A DNA stretch of 64,000 nucleotides from positions 860,001 to 924,000 of the forward strand of contig NZ_CP039692.1 in assembly GCF_005145045.1 (NCBI RefSeq), read 5' to 3'. The first letter of the stretch is position 1, and each line of letters begins with the position of its first letter. The stretch comes from Agrobacterium larrymoorei (lineage in GTDB: Bacteria; Pseudomonadota; Alphaproteobacteria; Rhizobiales; Rhizobiaceae). This document shows positions 56,174 through 64,000 of this stretch, piece by piece. The notes under the pieces were generated by a model that made no database searches, was not told the DNA's origin, and saw only the letters and a program-made list of their open reading frames with translations. Position numbers and translations under genes: made by a program.

Positions 56174-57124
56174 TTGGAGAAACGAGCACTTGGCCGCACA
56201 GGCCTTTCCATCGCACCAATCGTCTTTGGCGGCAATGTCTTCGGCTGGACCGCCGACGAAAAAACGTCCTTCCAGCTTCTCGACGCCTTTTTCGATGCAG
56301 GCTTCAACGCAATCGATACGGCAGACGTCTATTCGGCCTGGGTTCCCGGCCATCAGGGTGGCGAGTCCGAAGCCATTATCGGCAAATGGCTGAAGACTGG
56401 CAGCGTCAAGCGCGAAGACGCCGTGATCGTCACGAAGGTCGGCTTCGATAATAACGAACGCAAAACAGGCCTGAGTGCTAACTGGATTGCCAAAGCAGTG
56501 GAGGATTCGCTCCGCCGCCTGCAGACGGACTACATCGATCTTTATCTCGCCCACAAGCCGGATGAGGATGTTCCTCTCGAAGAAACGCTGGGTGCTTTTG
56601 CCAAGTTGAAGGAACAGGGCAAAGTCCGCGCTATTGGCTGCTCCAATTACGATGCCGCTCAGCTTCAGGAATCGCTCGATGTCGCTGAAAAAACCGGCCT
56701 CGGTCGCTTCGATGTTCTTCAACCGGAATACAATCTCTATAACCGCAACAGCTTCGAAGGCCCGCTGGCCGATCTTTGCCTGCGGGAAGAGATCGGTGTA
56801 ATCAACTATTACAGTCTCGCGGCTGGCTTCCTGACGGGCAAGTATCGGAGCAAGGCGGATACGGAAGGCGTTGCGCGATCCTATCGCGTTGGCAACTATG
56901 TCGACACGCGCGGCCTTGCCATTCTGGGCGTAATGGACACGATTGCCGCAGAGACCGGCGCCAAACTCGCCGACATCGCGCTTGCCTGGTTGCTGCGCAA
57001 GAAGGCCGTGACAGCGCCGATTGCAAGCGCAACGAGCCTTTCACAGCTTGAAAGCTTCAAACGCGCCGTCGATCTTCGCCTGACTGACGAGATGGTCACA
57101 CTTCTGGATAAGGCTGGCGCATAA
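56174..57124 (+). CDS. Aldo/keto reductase
   Basis: The 316-residue NADPH-dependent reductase has the family motifs: the Asp/Tyr pair in NAIDTADVYS, Lys in VIVTKVGF and His in LYLAHKPDED. The start is TTG 56174, preceded by AGGGAGAAT. It is followed 1 base on by a GNAT gene. The substrate is unknown. Confidence 0.9.
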   Translation: MEKRALGRTGLSIAPIVFGGNVFGWTADEKTSFQLLDAFFDAGFNAIDTADVYSAWVPGHQGGESEAIIGKWLKTGSVKREDAVIVTKVGFDNNERKTGLSANWIAKAVEDSLRRLQTDYIDLYLAHKPDEDVPLEETLGAFAKLKEQGKVRAIGCSNYDAAQLQESLDVAEKTGLGRFDVLQPEYNLYNRNSFEGPLADLCLREEIGVINYYSLAAGFLTGKYRSKADTEGVARSYRVGNYVDTRGLAILGVMDTIAAETGAKLADIALAWLLRKKAVTAPIASATSLSQLESFKRAVDLRLTDEMVTLLDKAGA

Positions 57125-57125
57125 G

Positions 57126-57569
57126 ATGACACTGACAATACGCGATGTGCGTCCCGATGATCGGGACGCATGGCTGCTTTTATGGAATGCCTATCTCGAT
57201 TTCTACCGGGTTGATCTGGGAGAAGACGTGACGGCACACACCTGGAGCCGCATCATCGACTCCGCCTCCCGCCTGTCCATGCGGCTTGCCATCCTCGACG
57301 GTCAACCGGTCGGCTTTGCGATATATCATTTCCACGACTCAACCTGGACAAAAACGCCGGATTGCTACCTTGAAGACCTCTTCATCGATGAGGCCATACG
57401 CGGCAAGGGCATCGGCCGAGCCCTGATGGACGACCTCATAAACACCTGCCGGAACGAAGGCTGGTCACGCCTCTACTGGCACACAAACGAGGACAACCAC
57501 CGCGCCCGCAAACTCTACGATAGCTACGTCAAAAGCGACGGCCACATCCGCTATCGTATCAAGCTCTAA
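57126..57569 (+). CDS. GNAT-family N-acetyltransferase
   Basis: The 147-residue protein has the GNAT acetyl-CoA site FIDEAIRGKGIGRALMDDLI (about 86-105) and LYWHTNEDNHRARKLYDSY near the end, as in diamine/phosphinothricin-type acetyltransferases. The acceptor is unknown. It begins 1 base after the aldo/keto reductase gene. Confidence 0.9.
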   Translation: MTLTIRDVRPDDRDAWLLLWNAYLDFYRVDLGEDVTAHTWSRIIDSASRLSMRLAILDGQPVGFAIYHFHDSTWTKTPDCYLEDLFIDEAIRGKGIGRALMDDLINTCRNEGWSRLYWHTNEDNHRARKLYDSYVKSDGHIRYRIKL

Positions 57570-57683
57570 TCGGCGTTTTATATTCAAAACCCAACAAGAT
57601 TTCTTTTTCATGACAATTCGGCATTTTAAGCTTGCATGGTTTAATGCCTATAGCTATGAACGGCCCGCTTACCACAGCGCGCC

Positions 57684-57773
57684 GGAGAGGTGGCAGAGTG
57701 GTCGAATGCACCGCACTCGAAATGCGGCATACCTGCAAGGGTATCGTGGGTTCGAATCCCACCCTCTCCGCCA
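57684..57773 (+). tRNA. tRNA-Ser (anticodon CGA)
   Basis: A 90-base tRNA with a long variable arm and encoded CCA. The acceptor stem GGAGAGG pairs with CCTCTCC, the anticodon loop is CTCGAAA with anticodon CGA, and the T-arm is GGTTCGAATCCC. It decodes UCG. It lies between the GNAT gene and the RND operon. Confidence 0.96.
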
Positions 57774-57908
57774 TATTATAAAATCAGGCCACAGAATTCT
57801 TATCCAAAAACGTGCCCAATAACGGGATGCAGTTATAGTCGCGCAAGCCTAACCTTGTCCGCATTGGGATGGTCATCAGTTACCTTAAACTTTCGACCTC
57901 ATGAATGA

Positions 57909-57941
57909 AATCTGCCGCCTCTGGAGGCGGCAGATTTTTTG
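57909..57941 (+). terminator. Strong terminator downstream of tRNA-Ser
   Basis: Perfect 13-bp arms AATCTGCCGCCTC (57909-57921) and GAGGCGGCAGATT (57924-57936), with only TG between them, run into a T-run. It is on the plus strand, 135 bases after tRNA-Ser, and could also end the RND operon on the minus strand. Confidence 0.9.
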
Positions 57942-57944
57942 CTT

Positions 57945-60900
57945 TTAGGCGAGTTTGCCCTCTTCGGGTTGCCGGGCTTCGTCTTCCGGCTTGATCCGGA
58001 ACCACGCCACGTAGAGCGCGGGCAGGAACAACAGGGTTAGAACCGTGCCGACCACGATGCCGCCCATCATTGCGTAGGCCATCGGGCCCCAGAAGACTTC
58101 GCGGGAGATTGGGATGAGCGCGAGTGTCGCGGCAGCGGCGGTCAGCATGATGGGACGCATTCGGTGTTCCGTTGCCTCTATGACTGCCTGCCAGGCTGCA
58201 ACGCCCTCCTGTCTCAGATGCTCGATCTGCACGACGAGGATGACCGAATTTCTAATGAGAATTCCGATCAGGGCGAGGATGCCGAGAATGGCGACGAAGC
58301 CCATCGGGGCATTGCTGAGCAGCAGTGCCGCAACCACGCCGATCAGCGCTGTGGGCGCAACGGCGAAGACGAGGAACAGTCTGCTGAAGCTTTGCAACTG
58401 GATCATCAGGATCGTTGCCATGGCAAACAGCATCAGGGGCGCGACGGCAGCGATAGGGCCTTGAGCCTCTGCACTGGATTCGACGGAACCACCATTTTCG
58501 ATCTTATAGCCGGGTGGCAGCGACTTGATGAACTGATCCACGTCCGGCTTCAGCTGGGTTACGATCGTCGCGGGCTGCGTGGAACCGGTGACCGCAGCTT
58601 TCAGCGTGATCGTCGGGATACGGTTGCGGGATGCAATCATGGACTGCTCCACATCGTAACGCAGGTTCGCCACGGCCGAAAGTGGGATGAGCTTGCCGTT
58701 GGAGCCCGGAATCTGCAGATTTTGCAGCGTTTCGATGGACCCACGATCAGCGTCATCCGCACGTCCGATGACATCGATGAGATAGATGTCATCACGAACC
58801 TGGGTTGCGCTGGAACCCTCCACGACGCTGTTGAGAACAGTCGCGATATCCTCGGAGGTTACACCGAGCTGACGGGCCTTGTCCTGCAACACATCGACCT
58901 TCACCACGCGTGACGGCTCGTTCCAATCGTAGATCATATTGGTCAGCAGCGGATGCTTTCCAACGATTGTTGCGAAGCGCTGGGAAATATCGCGCACCTT
59001 CTGGATATCCGGGCCACTGATACGATACTGGACGGGCTTGCCGACGGGCGGGCCGATATCCAGCAGTTTCACGAAGGCATCCGTGCCGGGGAAGGTCGTG
59101 TTCAGATACTTCTGGAAATCAGCTCTGACACGGTCGCGGGCCTCGAGATTCTTCGTCACGATAACCGTCTGACCGAAGAAGACATTCTGGCTTTGCACAT
59201 CGAAAGACAGAATGAAGCGCGGGGCACCCTGACCGACATAAGTCGTCCAGTGGTCTACATCGGGGTTGTTCGCCAGCTTCTCGCGCTCGAACTGCGCCAT
59301 CTGCCGGTTGGTTTCGGCAATCGAACTGTTCTGCGGCAGGTTCCAGTCCACGATCAGTTCAGGCCGGTCGGAGTTGGGGAAGAACTGTTGCTGAACGAGG
59401 CTCATACCGCTAACGGAGACGCCGAAGACGGCAACGGTCAACAATATGGTGATCCAGCGCCAGCGCATGGCGAGTTTGAGCAACCACGAGAAGACCGATG
59501 CAAACCTGCCCTTTTTCTCGTGATGACTCTTCATCTCCTTTGGCAGCATGACCACACCCAGAAGCGGCGTGAACAGAACGGCCACGATCCACGATACCAG
59601 CAGAGACACGGCAATGACGACGAAAAGGGTGAAGGTGAATTCACCTGCCGCACTGCTGTTCAGGCCAATCGGAATAAAGCCTGAGACGGTAACCAGAGTG
59701 CCGGTGAGCATAGGAAATGCCGTGGACGTATAAACATAGGTCGCGGCTTTTCTTAAGGTGTCCCCCGCTTCCAGCCGCGCCACCATCATTTCCACCGCGA
59801 TCATCGCATCATCGACCAGCAGCCCCAGCGCGATGATGAGTGCGCCAAGCGAGATACGCTGAAGCGAAATGCCGGCATATTCCATGTAGACGAAGGTTAT
59901 CGCCAGCACGAGCGGGATGGAAACGGCCACCACCAGACCGGCTCTCAAGCCCAGACTGATGAAGCTGATGACGAGAACGATGGCGACAGCTTCGAAGAGG
60001 GCATGCGTAAAGCCCGAGACGGCCTCATCAACCACCGCTGGCTGGTCCGAAACGCGGTTCACGTCCACGCCGATGGGAAGATCGGCCACAATCGCTTTGA
60101 TATGCTGGTCGATGTCTTCGCCAAAATGAAGCAGGTTGGCACCAGACCGCATGCCGATGGCAAGGCCGATTGCGGGCATGCCGTTGTAGCGGAAAAGAGC
60201 CTTCGGTGGATCGACATAGCCACGGCGGATCGTCGCCACATCGGTCAGCGGGAAGAAGCGATCATTGACCCGCAAATTGATGGATTCAAGCGTATTCTCG
60301 GAGGCGAACTGGCCGCCCACCCGGATGGCTATGCGCTCCGGCCCGGCCGTCACGAAACCGGATTGCGTGACCGCATTCTGCGCCTGCAGGGTGGAGATGA
60401 TGGACTGTCGATCAATGCCGAGGGCCGCAATCTTGCGTGTCGAGAATTCGAGATAGATCGCCTCGTCCTGCGCGCCGATGATATCGACCTTGCCGACATT
60501 ATCGATTGTCAGGATTTTCGAGCGTGCATCCTCGACCAGATCCCTCAGCTGGCGTTGCGAAAGGCCATCGCTGGTGAAGGCGAAGATATTGCCGTAAACA
60601 TCGCCAAAACGGTCGTTGAAGAACGGCCCCTGAACACCGGATGGGAAATCCGCCTGGATATCCGCAATCATGTTGCGAACGCGGCGCCATGTCGGCTCAA
60701 CATCCTTTGCCTTGGTTGTTGCCAAGAGCTCGAGAAATACTGTGGTCTGTCCAGCCGTGGTTTCACTGCGGGTATAATCGAGCGATTCCAGTTCCTGCAG
60801 CTTCTTTTCGATACGGTCGGTAACCTGTCGGCTGACTTCCTCTGCCGTGGCGCCCGGCCAGCTGGCGGAGATGACCATGGTCTTGATGGTGAAATTGGGG

Positions 60901-61019
60901 TCTTCTTCGCGACCCAGATTGAGATAGGAAAAAACGCCCGCAATAATGAAGACGATCATGAAATACCAGATCAGCGAGCGGTGCTCCAACGCCCAGTCAG
61001 AGAGATTGAACTTTTTCAC
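57945..61019 (-). CDS. RND multidrug efflux transporter permease
   Basis: The 1024-residue inner-membrane pump has the RND 12-helix layout with two large periplasmic loops. The proton-relay Asp pair is in ALGLLVDDAMIAVE. It begins at GTG 61019, overlapping the adaptor stop by 4 bases (GTGA), so it is translated coupled to the adaptor. No outer-membrane channel gene is in the operon. Substrate is unknown. Confidence 0.95.
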   Translation of the reverse strand: MKKFNLSDWALEHRSLIWYFMIVFIIAGVFSYLNLGREEDPNFTIKTMVISASWPGATAEEVSRQVTDRIEKKLQELESLDYTRSETTAGQTTVFLELLATTKAKDVEPTWRRVRNMIADIQADFPSGVQGPFFNDRFGDVYGNIFAFTSDGLSQRQLRDLVEDARSKILTIDNVGKVDIIGAQDEAIYLEFSTRKIAALGIDRQSIISTLQAQNAVTQSGFVTAGPERIAIRVGGQFASENTLESINLRVNDRFFPLTDVATIRRGYVDPPKALFRYNGMPAIGLAIGMRSGANLLHFGEDIDQHIKAIVADLPIGVDVNRVSDQPAVVDEAVSGFTHALFEAVAIVLVISFISLGLRAGLVVAVSIPLVLAITFVYMEYAGISLQRISLGALIIALGLLVDDAMIAVEMMVARLEAGDTLRKAATYVYTSTAFPMLTGTLVTVSGFIPIGLNSSAAGEFTFTLFVVIAVSLLVSWIVAVLFTPLLGVVMLPKEMKSHHEKKGRFASVFSWLLKLAMRWRWITILLTVAVFGVSVSGMSLVQQQFFPNSDRPELIVDWNLPQNSSIAETNRQMAQFEREKLANNPDVDHWTTYVGQGAPRFILSFDVQSQNVFFGQTVIVTKNLEARDRVRADFQKYLNTTFPGTDAFVKLLDIGPPVGKPVQYRISGPDIQKVRDISQRFATIVGKHPLLTNMIYDWNEPSRVVKVDVLQDKARQLGVTSEDIATVLNSVVEGSSATQVRDDIYLIDVIGRADDADRGSIETLQNLQIPGSNGKLIPLSAVANLRYDVEQSMIASRNRIPTITLKAAVTGSTQPATIVTQLKPDVDQFIKSLPPGYKIENGGSVESSAEAQGPIAAVAPLMLFAMATILMIQLQSFSRLFLVFAVAPTALIGVVAALLLSNAPMGFVAILGILALIGILIRNSVILVVQIEHLRQEGVAAWQAVIEATEHRMRPIMLTAAAATLALIPISREVFWGPMAYAMMGGIVVGTVLTLLFLPALYVAWFRIKPEDEARQPEEGKLA

Positions 61020-62098
61020 TTTGCGAGCTCCTGATCGATACGAATGGACTGTCCGTCCTCAAGCTTATTGACACCGGCAACGACGACCCGCTCCCCGGGA
61101 GAGACGCCCTCCTTGATGACCACGAAACCATAAGGGTTGGGTTCACCATCGACGACGACGGGACGAAGCTTCACCTTCGCTGCGGCCTCATCGACGATCC
61201 AGACGGCGGTCTGGTTGTCGCGCGTGCGGATCGCGGTTGCGGGCAGCATCAGGCTCGGCGCCGTGGCAATGCTGGCTGATGCTGTAATCACCGCACCAAG
61301 TCGGAAGGCATCGCCGGGATTGTTCAGCGCGATCTTCGTTCTGCGCGTGCGCGTTACCGTATCGGCCTGCGGCGCAATTTCACGCACCGTTCCGGGCACG
61401 CGAACGGAAGGGTCAAGCTGCAGAGCGACTTCGAAGGGCATGCCGAGTTTCAATTGTTCGGCCACCGTCTGCGGAACGTCGATGACCGCATCGCGCTCGT
61501 CAGGCTTTGCAATCGTTACCACAACCTGACCCACGGTCACGATCTGACCGAGCTCCGCGGAAGTTGCCGTCACGACACCATCGAACTCGGCGTGGAGTTG
61601 CGCATAACCCAGCTGCTCGTTGGCTTTATCGAGGTTGGCCTGCGCGCGGGCAACGGAGGCGACGGCTGTCTTCAACCCCTGCTCCGCCTCTTCGAGTGCG
61701 GCACGCGTTCCCGAGCGTGTTTCAGCAAGCTGCAATTGGCGCTGCTGGGTGCTCTGCGCATTCCGAAGCTGGGCCTGCGCGTTGGAAAGATCGGATTGAG
61801 AACTGCGAACCGCAAGTTCAAGCGCCGTCGGATCGATGGTGGCGATGACTTCGCCCTGCTTTACGAGATCGCCGACGCTTACGGTGCGCGATGTCAGCCG
61901 CCCAAGCGTGCGGAAACCCAGTTCAGCTTCGAAGCGCGGAGATACGGTTCCAGCAAGGCTCAACGATTGCGCCGGAACTTCTTTAGCGACGACCGACAGA
62001 ACCGGGCGCGGGGGGATCTGCTCTTCGGAATCATCCTTGCTGCATGCGGTGAGCAGCAGGCCGGTGAGAAGAATATATGTAATATTTGCTCGGATCAT
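61016..62098 (-). CDS. RND efflux periplasmic adaptor, second
   Basis: The 360-residue membrane-fusion protein has a lipoprotein-like signal (LTGLLLTACS, with Cys about 19) and the barrel-sandwich and alpha-hairpin layout of the HlyD/AcrA family. It overlaps the upstream adaptor gene by 4 bases (ATGA) and the pump gene by 4 bases (GTGA), showing tight coupling. Confidence 0.92.
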   Translation of the reverse strand: MIRANITYILLTGLLLTACSKDDSEEQIPPRPVLSVVAKEVPAQSLSLAGTVSPRFEAELGFRTLGRLTSRTVSVGDLVKQGEVIATIDPTALELAVRSSQSDLSNAQAQLRNAQSTQQRQLQLAETRSGTRAALEEAEQGLKTAVASVARAQANLDKANEQLGYAQLHAEFDGVVTATSAELGQIVTVGQVVVTIAKPDERDAVIDVPQTVAEQLKLGMPFEVALQLDPSVRVPGTVREIAPQADTVTRTRRTKIALNNPGDAFRLGAVITASASIATAPSLMLPATAIRTRDNQTAVWIVDEAAAKVKLRPVVVDGEPNPYGFVVIKEGVSPGERVVVAGVNKLEDGQSIRIDQELAK

Positions 62099-63171
62099 CG
62101 TGAGGCCACCTTCTCGAATGCCACCTTTTCATCGGGACGAAGGAATTTCGCACCCTCGACCACGACGACCTCACCCTCTTTCAGGCCCTGCTTCACAATG
62201 AAATTTCCTGTTTCATATTCATCGACTTCGATCTCACGCAAGGTAGCTTTGGACGTTGCAGGATCGACAACCCAAACAGCTGGTTTTCCATCTGTTGCGG
62301 ACATGGCAGACCAAGGCAGCTCCATGGCGGATTGCGGCTCATATTTGAATGCGCCCTTGACGGCGGCGCCGAGCGGCATGGGCACATCGGCTGCCAGCCC
62401 CACCTTCACCTTCACCGTTCCGGTGGAGGAATCGATTGTCGGAGATACTTCCCGCACCTGTGCCGTCACCTCGCGCGTCGGATCCAGCAGCAGCGTTATC
62501 TGGACATCCGGCTGAATCGGGCGCCCGAGGAAGAGCGTTTCCACCACTTCGAAAATCGCATCTCGCGGTCCGTCCTGCGCCAGCGTGAAAATAGCGGAAG
62601 CCGCCTGCGCCACCTGCCCGACTTCGGCATTGCGCGCAGTGATCACGCCATCCTGCTCTGCCCTCAGTTCCGTGTAGGAAAGCGTGTCTTGAGCGGTCCC
62701 CAACTGAGCTTCAGCGGAAGCCTCGCTGCCTTGCGCCGTGGAAAGCGCTTCCTGCGCCTGATCGAGCGATGAACGGGTCGTCACCTGCGTATCGAACAAC
62801 TTTTGCTGACGGCTGAAAGCCAGTTCCGCCTGAATGCGCTGCGCAACCGCAGCTTCGAGATTTGCCTGAGCAACGGCAAGATCGGCCTCCTGCTCTTCGG
62901 CATCAATCCGCGCAAGAACCTGCCCGGCTTTGACGTGGTCTCCAACGTCAACCGTGCGCTCCACAATCTTGCCACCCACCCGGAAGGACAGATCGGACTG
63001 CACGCGCGCCTGTATTTCGCCGGTGACGGCGCCGCCCGAAACCAGCTGCTTGCTCTCGACCGTCACGACACGGACATGGCGAGGCTCCGCCTCTCCCCCA
63101 CCTTCCTGCTGGCTACACGAGGTCAGAAAACCGGCGCTCGCGATTAGGAGGACGCTAACAATGTGCTTCAT
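62095..63171 (-). CDS. RND efflux periplasmic adaptor, first
   Basis: The 358-residue adaptor has a lipoprotein signal (LIASAGFLTSCS, lipobox Cys about 19), a lipoyl-like/hairpin domain with QADLAVAQANLEAAVAQR and a beta-barrel. It is paralogous to the next gene. It heads the operon, divergent from the TetR-type regulator. Confidence 0.92.
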   Translation of the reverse strand: MKHIVSVLLIASAGFLTSCSQQEGGGEAEPRHVRVVTVESKQLVSGGAVTGEIQARVQSDLSFRVGGKIVERTVDVGDHVKAGQVLARIDAEEQEADLAVAQANLEAAVAQRIQAELAFSRQQKLFDTQVTTRSSLDQAQEALSTAQGSEASAEAQLGTAQDTLSYTELRAEQDGVITARNAEVGQVAQAASAIFTLAQDGPRDAIFEVVETLFLGRPIQPDVQITLLLDPTREVTAQVREVSPTIDSSTGTVKVKVGLAADVPMPLGAAVKGAFKYEPQSAMELPWSAMSATDGKPAVWVVDPATSKATLREIEVDEYETGNFIVKQGLKEGEVVVVEGAKFLRPDEKVAFEKVASR

Positions 63172-63210
63172 GGTCAGACCTTATCATCGAAATATTCTGA
63201 ATGCGTATAT

Positions 63211-63230
63211 TTGACTGACTGGAAAGTCAA
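63211..63230. promoter_or_regulatory. Inverted repeat between the RND operon and the TetR gene
   Basis: Arms TTGACT (63211-63216) and AGTCAA (63225-63230) flank GACTGGAA. It is in the divergent intergenic region and is a candidate TetR operator controlling the efflux operon. Confidence 0.6.
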
Positions 63231-63281
63231 TGATAACTTCAGGACTGGTTAAATTGGAATGAACGAAATGCTGGAATATCA

Positions 63282-63938
63282 ATGTTCAAGAATTGCCCGA
63301 TGAAGCGCGGAAAAGTGAAGCTGACACGCGCCGAACAGAAGCAGCTGCGCCCGGGGCAAATTCTGGACGCGGCATTTACCGAATTCGTGAAGAACGGTTA
63401 CGCCGCAACGCGCGTAGAGGACATTGCAGAACATGTGGGTGTCACCAAGGGCACGGTCTACGTCTATTTTGAAACCAAGGAAGTTCTGTTCGAGGCAACG
63501 ATCCGTCATGGCTCGACATCCTTTGCAGACATCGTAAAGCACGCAGACACCTATCACGGCACGCCTGCCCAGAGACTGAAATCACTGCTTGAGGCACTGT
63601 ACGGATATCTGGCCAGCGACAACCAGAACCGCGAAGTTCTCAAGCTCGTCATTTCCGAAGGTCAGAAGTTTCCCGATATTGTCGAAAGACATGACCGGGA
63701 CGTGATTCAGCCCTTGATGAAAATGATAACCGAGCTTGTTGACGAAGGCGTGAAGGCTGGGGAGTTCAGAAGCGACAGCGTCGTTTTCCCTGAACTGGTC
63801 ATGGCTCCTTTGATGACACTCGCCGTGTTGCGCATCATCTTCGACGACCGCAAGAAAATGGATGTCGAAGCCTTTCTCAACGCCCATCTCGATCTTCTCA
63901 TGAACGGGTTGCTGGAGAAGCGAAATGACCACCCCTAA
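63282..63938 (+). CDS. TetR family transcriptional regulator
   Basis: The 218-residue protein has a TetR helix-turn-helix (about 38-67: TRVEDIAEHVGVTKGTVYVYF). It is divergent from the RND operon and is its probable repressor. ATG 63282 is used; an in-frame ATG at 63300 is also possible. It overlaps the next gene by 14 bases. Confidence 0.9.
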   Translation: MFKNCPMKRGKVKLTRAEQKQLRPGQILDAAFTEFVKNGYAATRVEDIAEHVGVTKGTVYVYFETKEVLFEATIRHGSTSFADIVKHADTYHGTPAQRLKSLLEALYGYLASDNQNREVLKLVISEGQKFPDIVERHDRDVIQPLMKMITELVDEGVKAGEFRSDSVVFPELVMAPLMTLAVLRIIFDDRKKMDVEAFLNAHLDLLMNGLLEKRNDHP

Positions 63939-64000
63939 CGCGGATGAGCGCCACGGTCGCTTCAGAATAAAAAACGCACTTATGGTGGCGATCAGCCTCG
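63925..64000 (+). CDS. 3'-truncated membrane protein gene at the window edge
   Basis: ATG 63925 overlaps the TetR stop by 14 bases and opens MTTPNADERHGRFRIKNALM, continuing open to the window end. A hydrophobic segment is just starting. The family cannot be judged from 25 residues. Confidence 0.55.
   Translation, partial: MTTPNADERHGRFRIKNALMVAISL

Noticed and set aside
57684..57773. tRNA-Ser as the attachment site of an integrated element
   Set aside because: No integrase gene, no repeated tRNA 3' end and only housekeeping-type genes are nearby.
57559..57774. A minus-strand reading frame beginning MAERVGFEPT over tRNA-Ser
   Set aside because: It is the reverse complement of the tRNA-Ser gene, a well-known false protein in bacterial genomes.
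57690..57908. A plus-strand reading frame beginning MAEWSNAPHS over tRNA-Ser
   Set aside because: It is a translation of the tRNA itself and a common false annotation.

Overview
The window reads as ordinary chromosome of a moderately GC-rich alphaproteobacterium of the Rhizobiaceae, most likely close to Agrobacterium/Rhizobium. The main pointers are a PmtA-type phospholipid N-methyltransferase, CpdR, an NDUFA9-like protein, a complete ugpBAEC operon, dnaN standing apart from dnaA, and two copies of a palindromic intergenic repeat of the rhizobial type with CGTCAT/ATGACG ends. I see no prophage, insertion sequence, integrase, CRISPR array or rRNA operon. One tRNA gene, tRNA-Ser(CGA), is present.

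Layout. 0-9 kb: the end of a phytase-like esterase gene, then plsC, a YdcF-family gene, ftsX-ftsE, a DUF3426-like membrane protein, hpt, clpB and cpdR. 9-17 kb: truncated hemoglobin, an orphan TRAP binding protein, a membrane-anchored AraC-type regulator, a secreted alpha/beta hydrolase, a large chemotaxis receptor, a GNAT and an XRE-cupin regulator. 17-22 kb: the ugpBAEC glycerol-3-phosphate ABC transporter on the minus strand with a possible Pho box. 22-33 kb: housekeeping genes (yraN, rsmI, dnaN, pmtA, a degenerate histidine phosphatase, pyrF, NDUFA9-like, a tiny exported peptide, GST, queG, SDR, RlpA-like, RsmB-like).

33.7-39.1 kb is the most interesting block: imelysin, di-heme oxidoreductase, second imelysin, then a TAT-exported DUF1513 protein. 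All four are predicted to be exported, and an Irr/ICE-like palindrome lies upstream. This looks like an iron-responsive periplasmic system of unestablished biochemistry. 39-49 kb: TspO, thioesterase, MTA/SAH nucleosidase, guaA, a VapBC toxin-antitoxin pair, an ArsC-like protein, YbaK, an M29 aminopeptidase, two divergent citrate synthase paralogues (one with a DNA-binding-like N-terminus) and a DMT exporter divergent from a MarR regulator across a perfect palindrome. 49-64 kb: an enolase-superfamily enzyme, xseA, small membrane proteins, a Gfo/Idh oxidoreductase, an isochorismatase-like hydrolase with a GlxA-type regulator, an aldo/keto reductase, tRNA-Ser, and an RND efflux operon with two adaptors and one pump, divergent from its TetR regulator.

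Many signals here are regulatory: palindromic operators in divergent intergenic regions, intercistronic hairpins inside operons, and unusual start contexts (possible ATC start for queG, TTG starts for ftsE, the RlpA-like gene, the GtrA-like gene and the aldo/keto reductase). All assignments are from reading the sequence. No database search was run.
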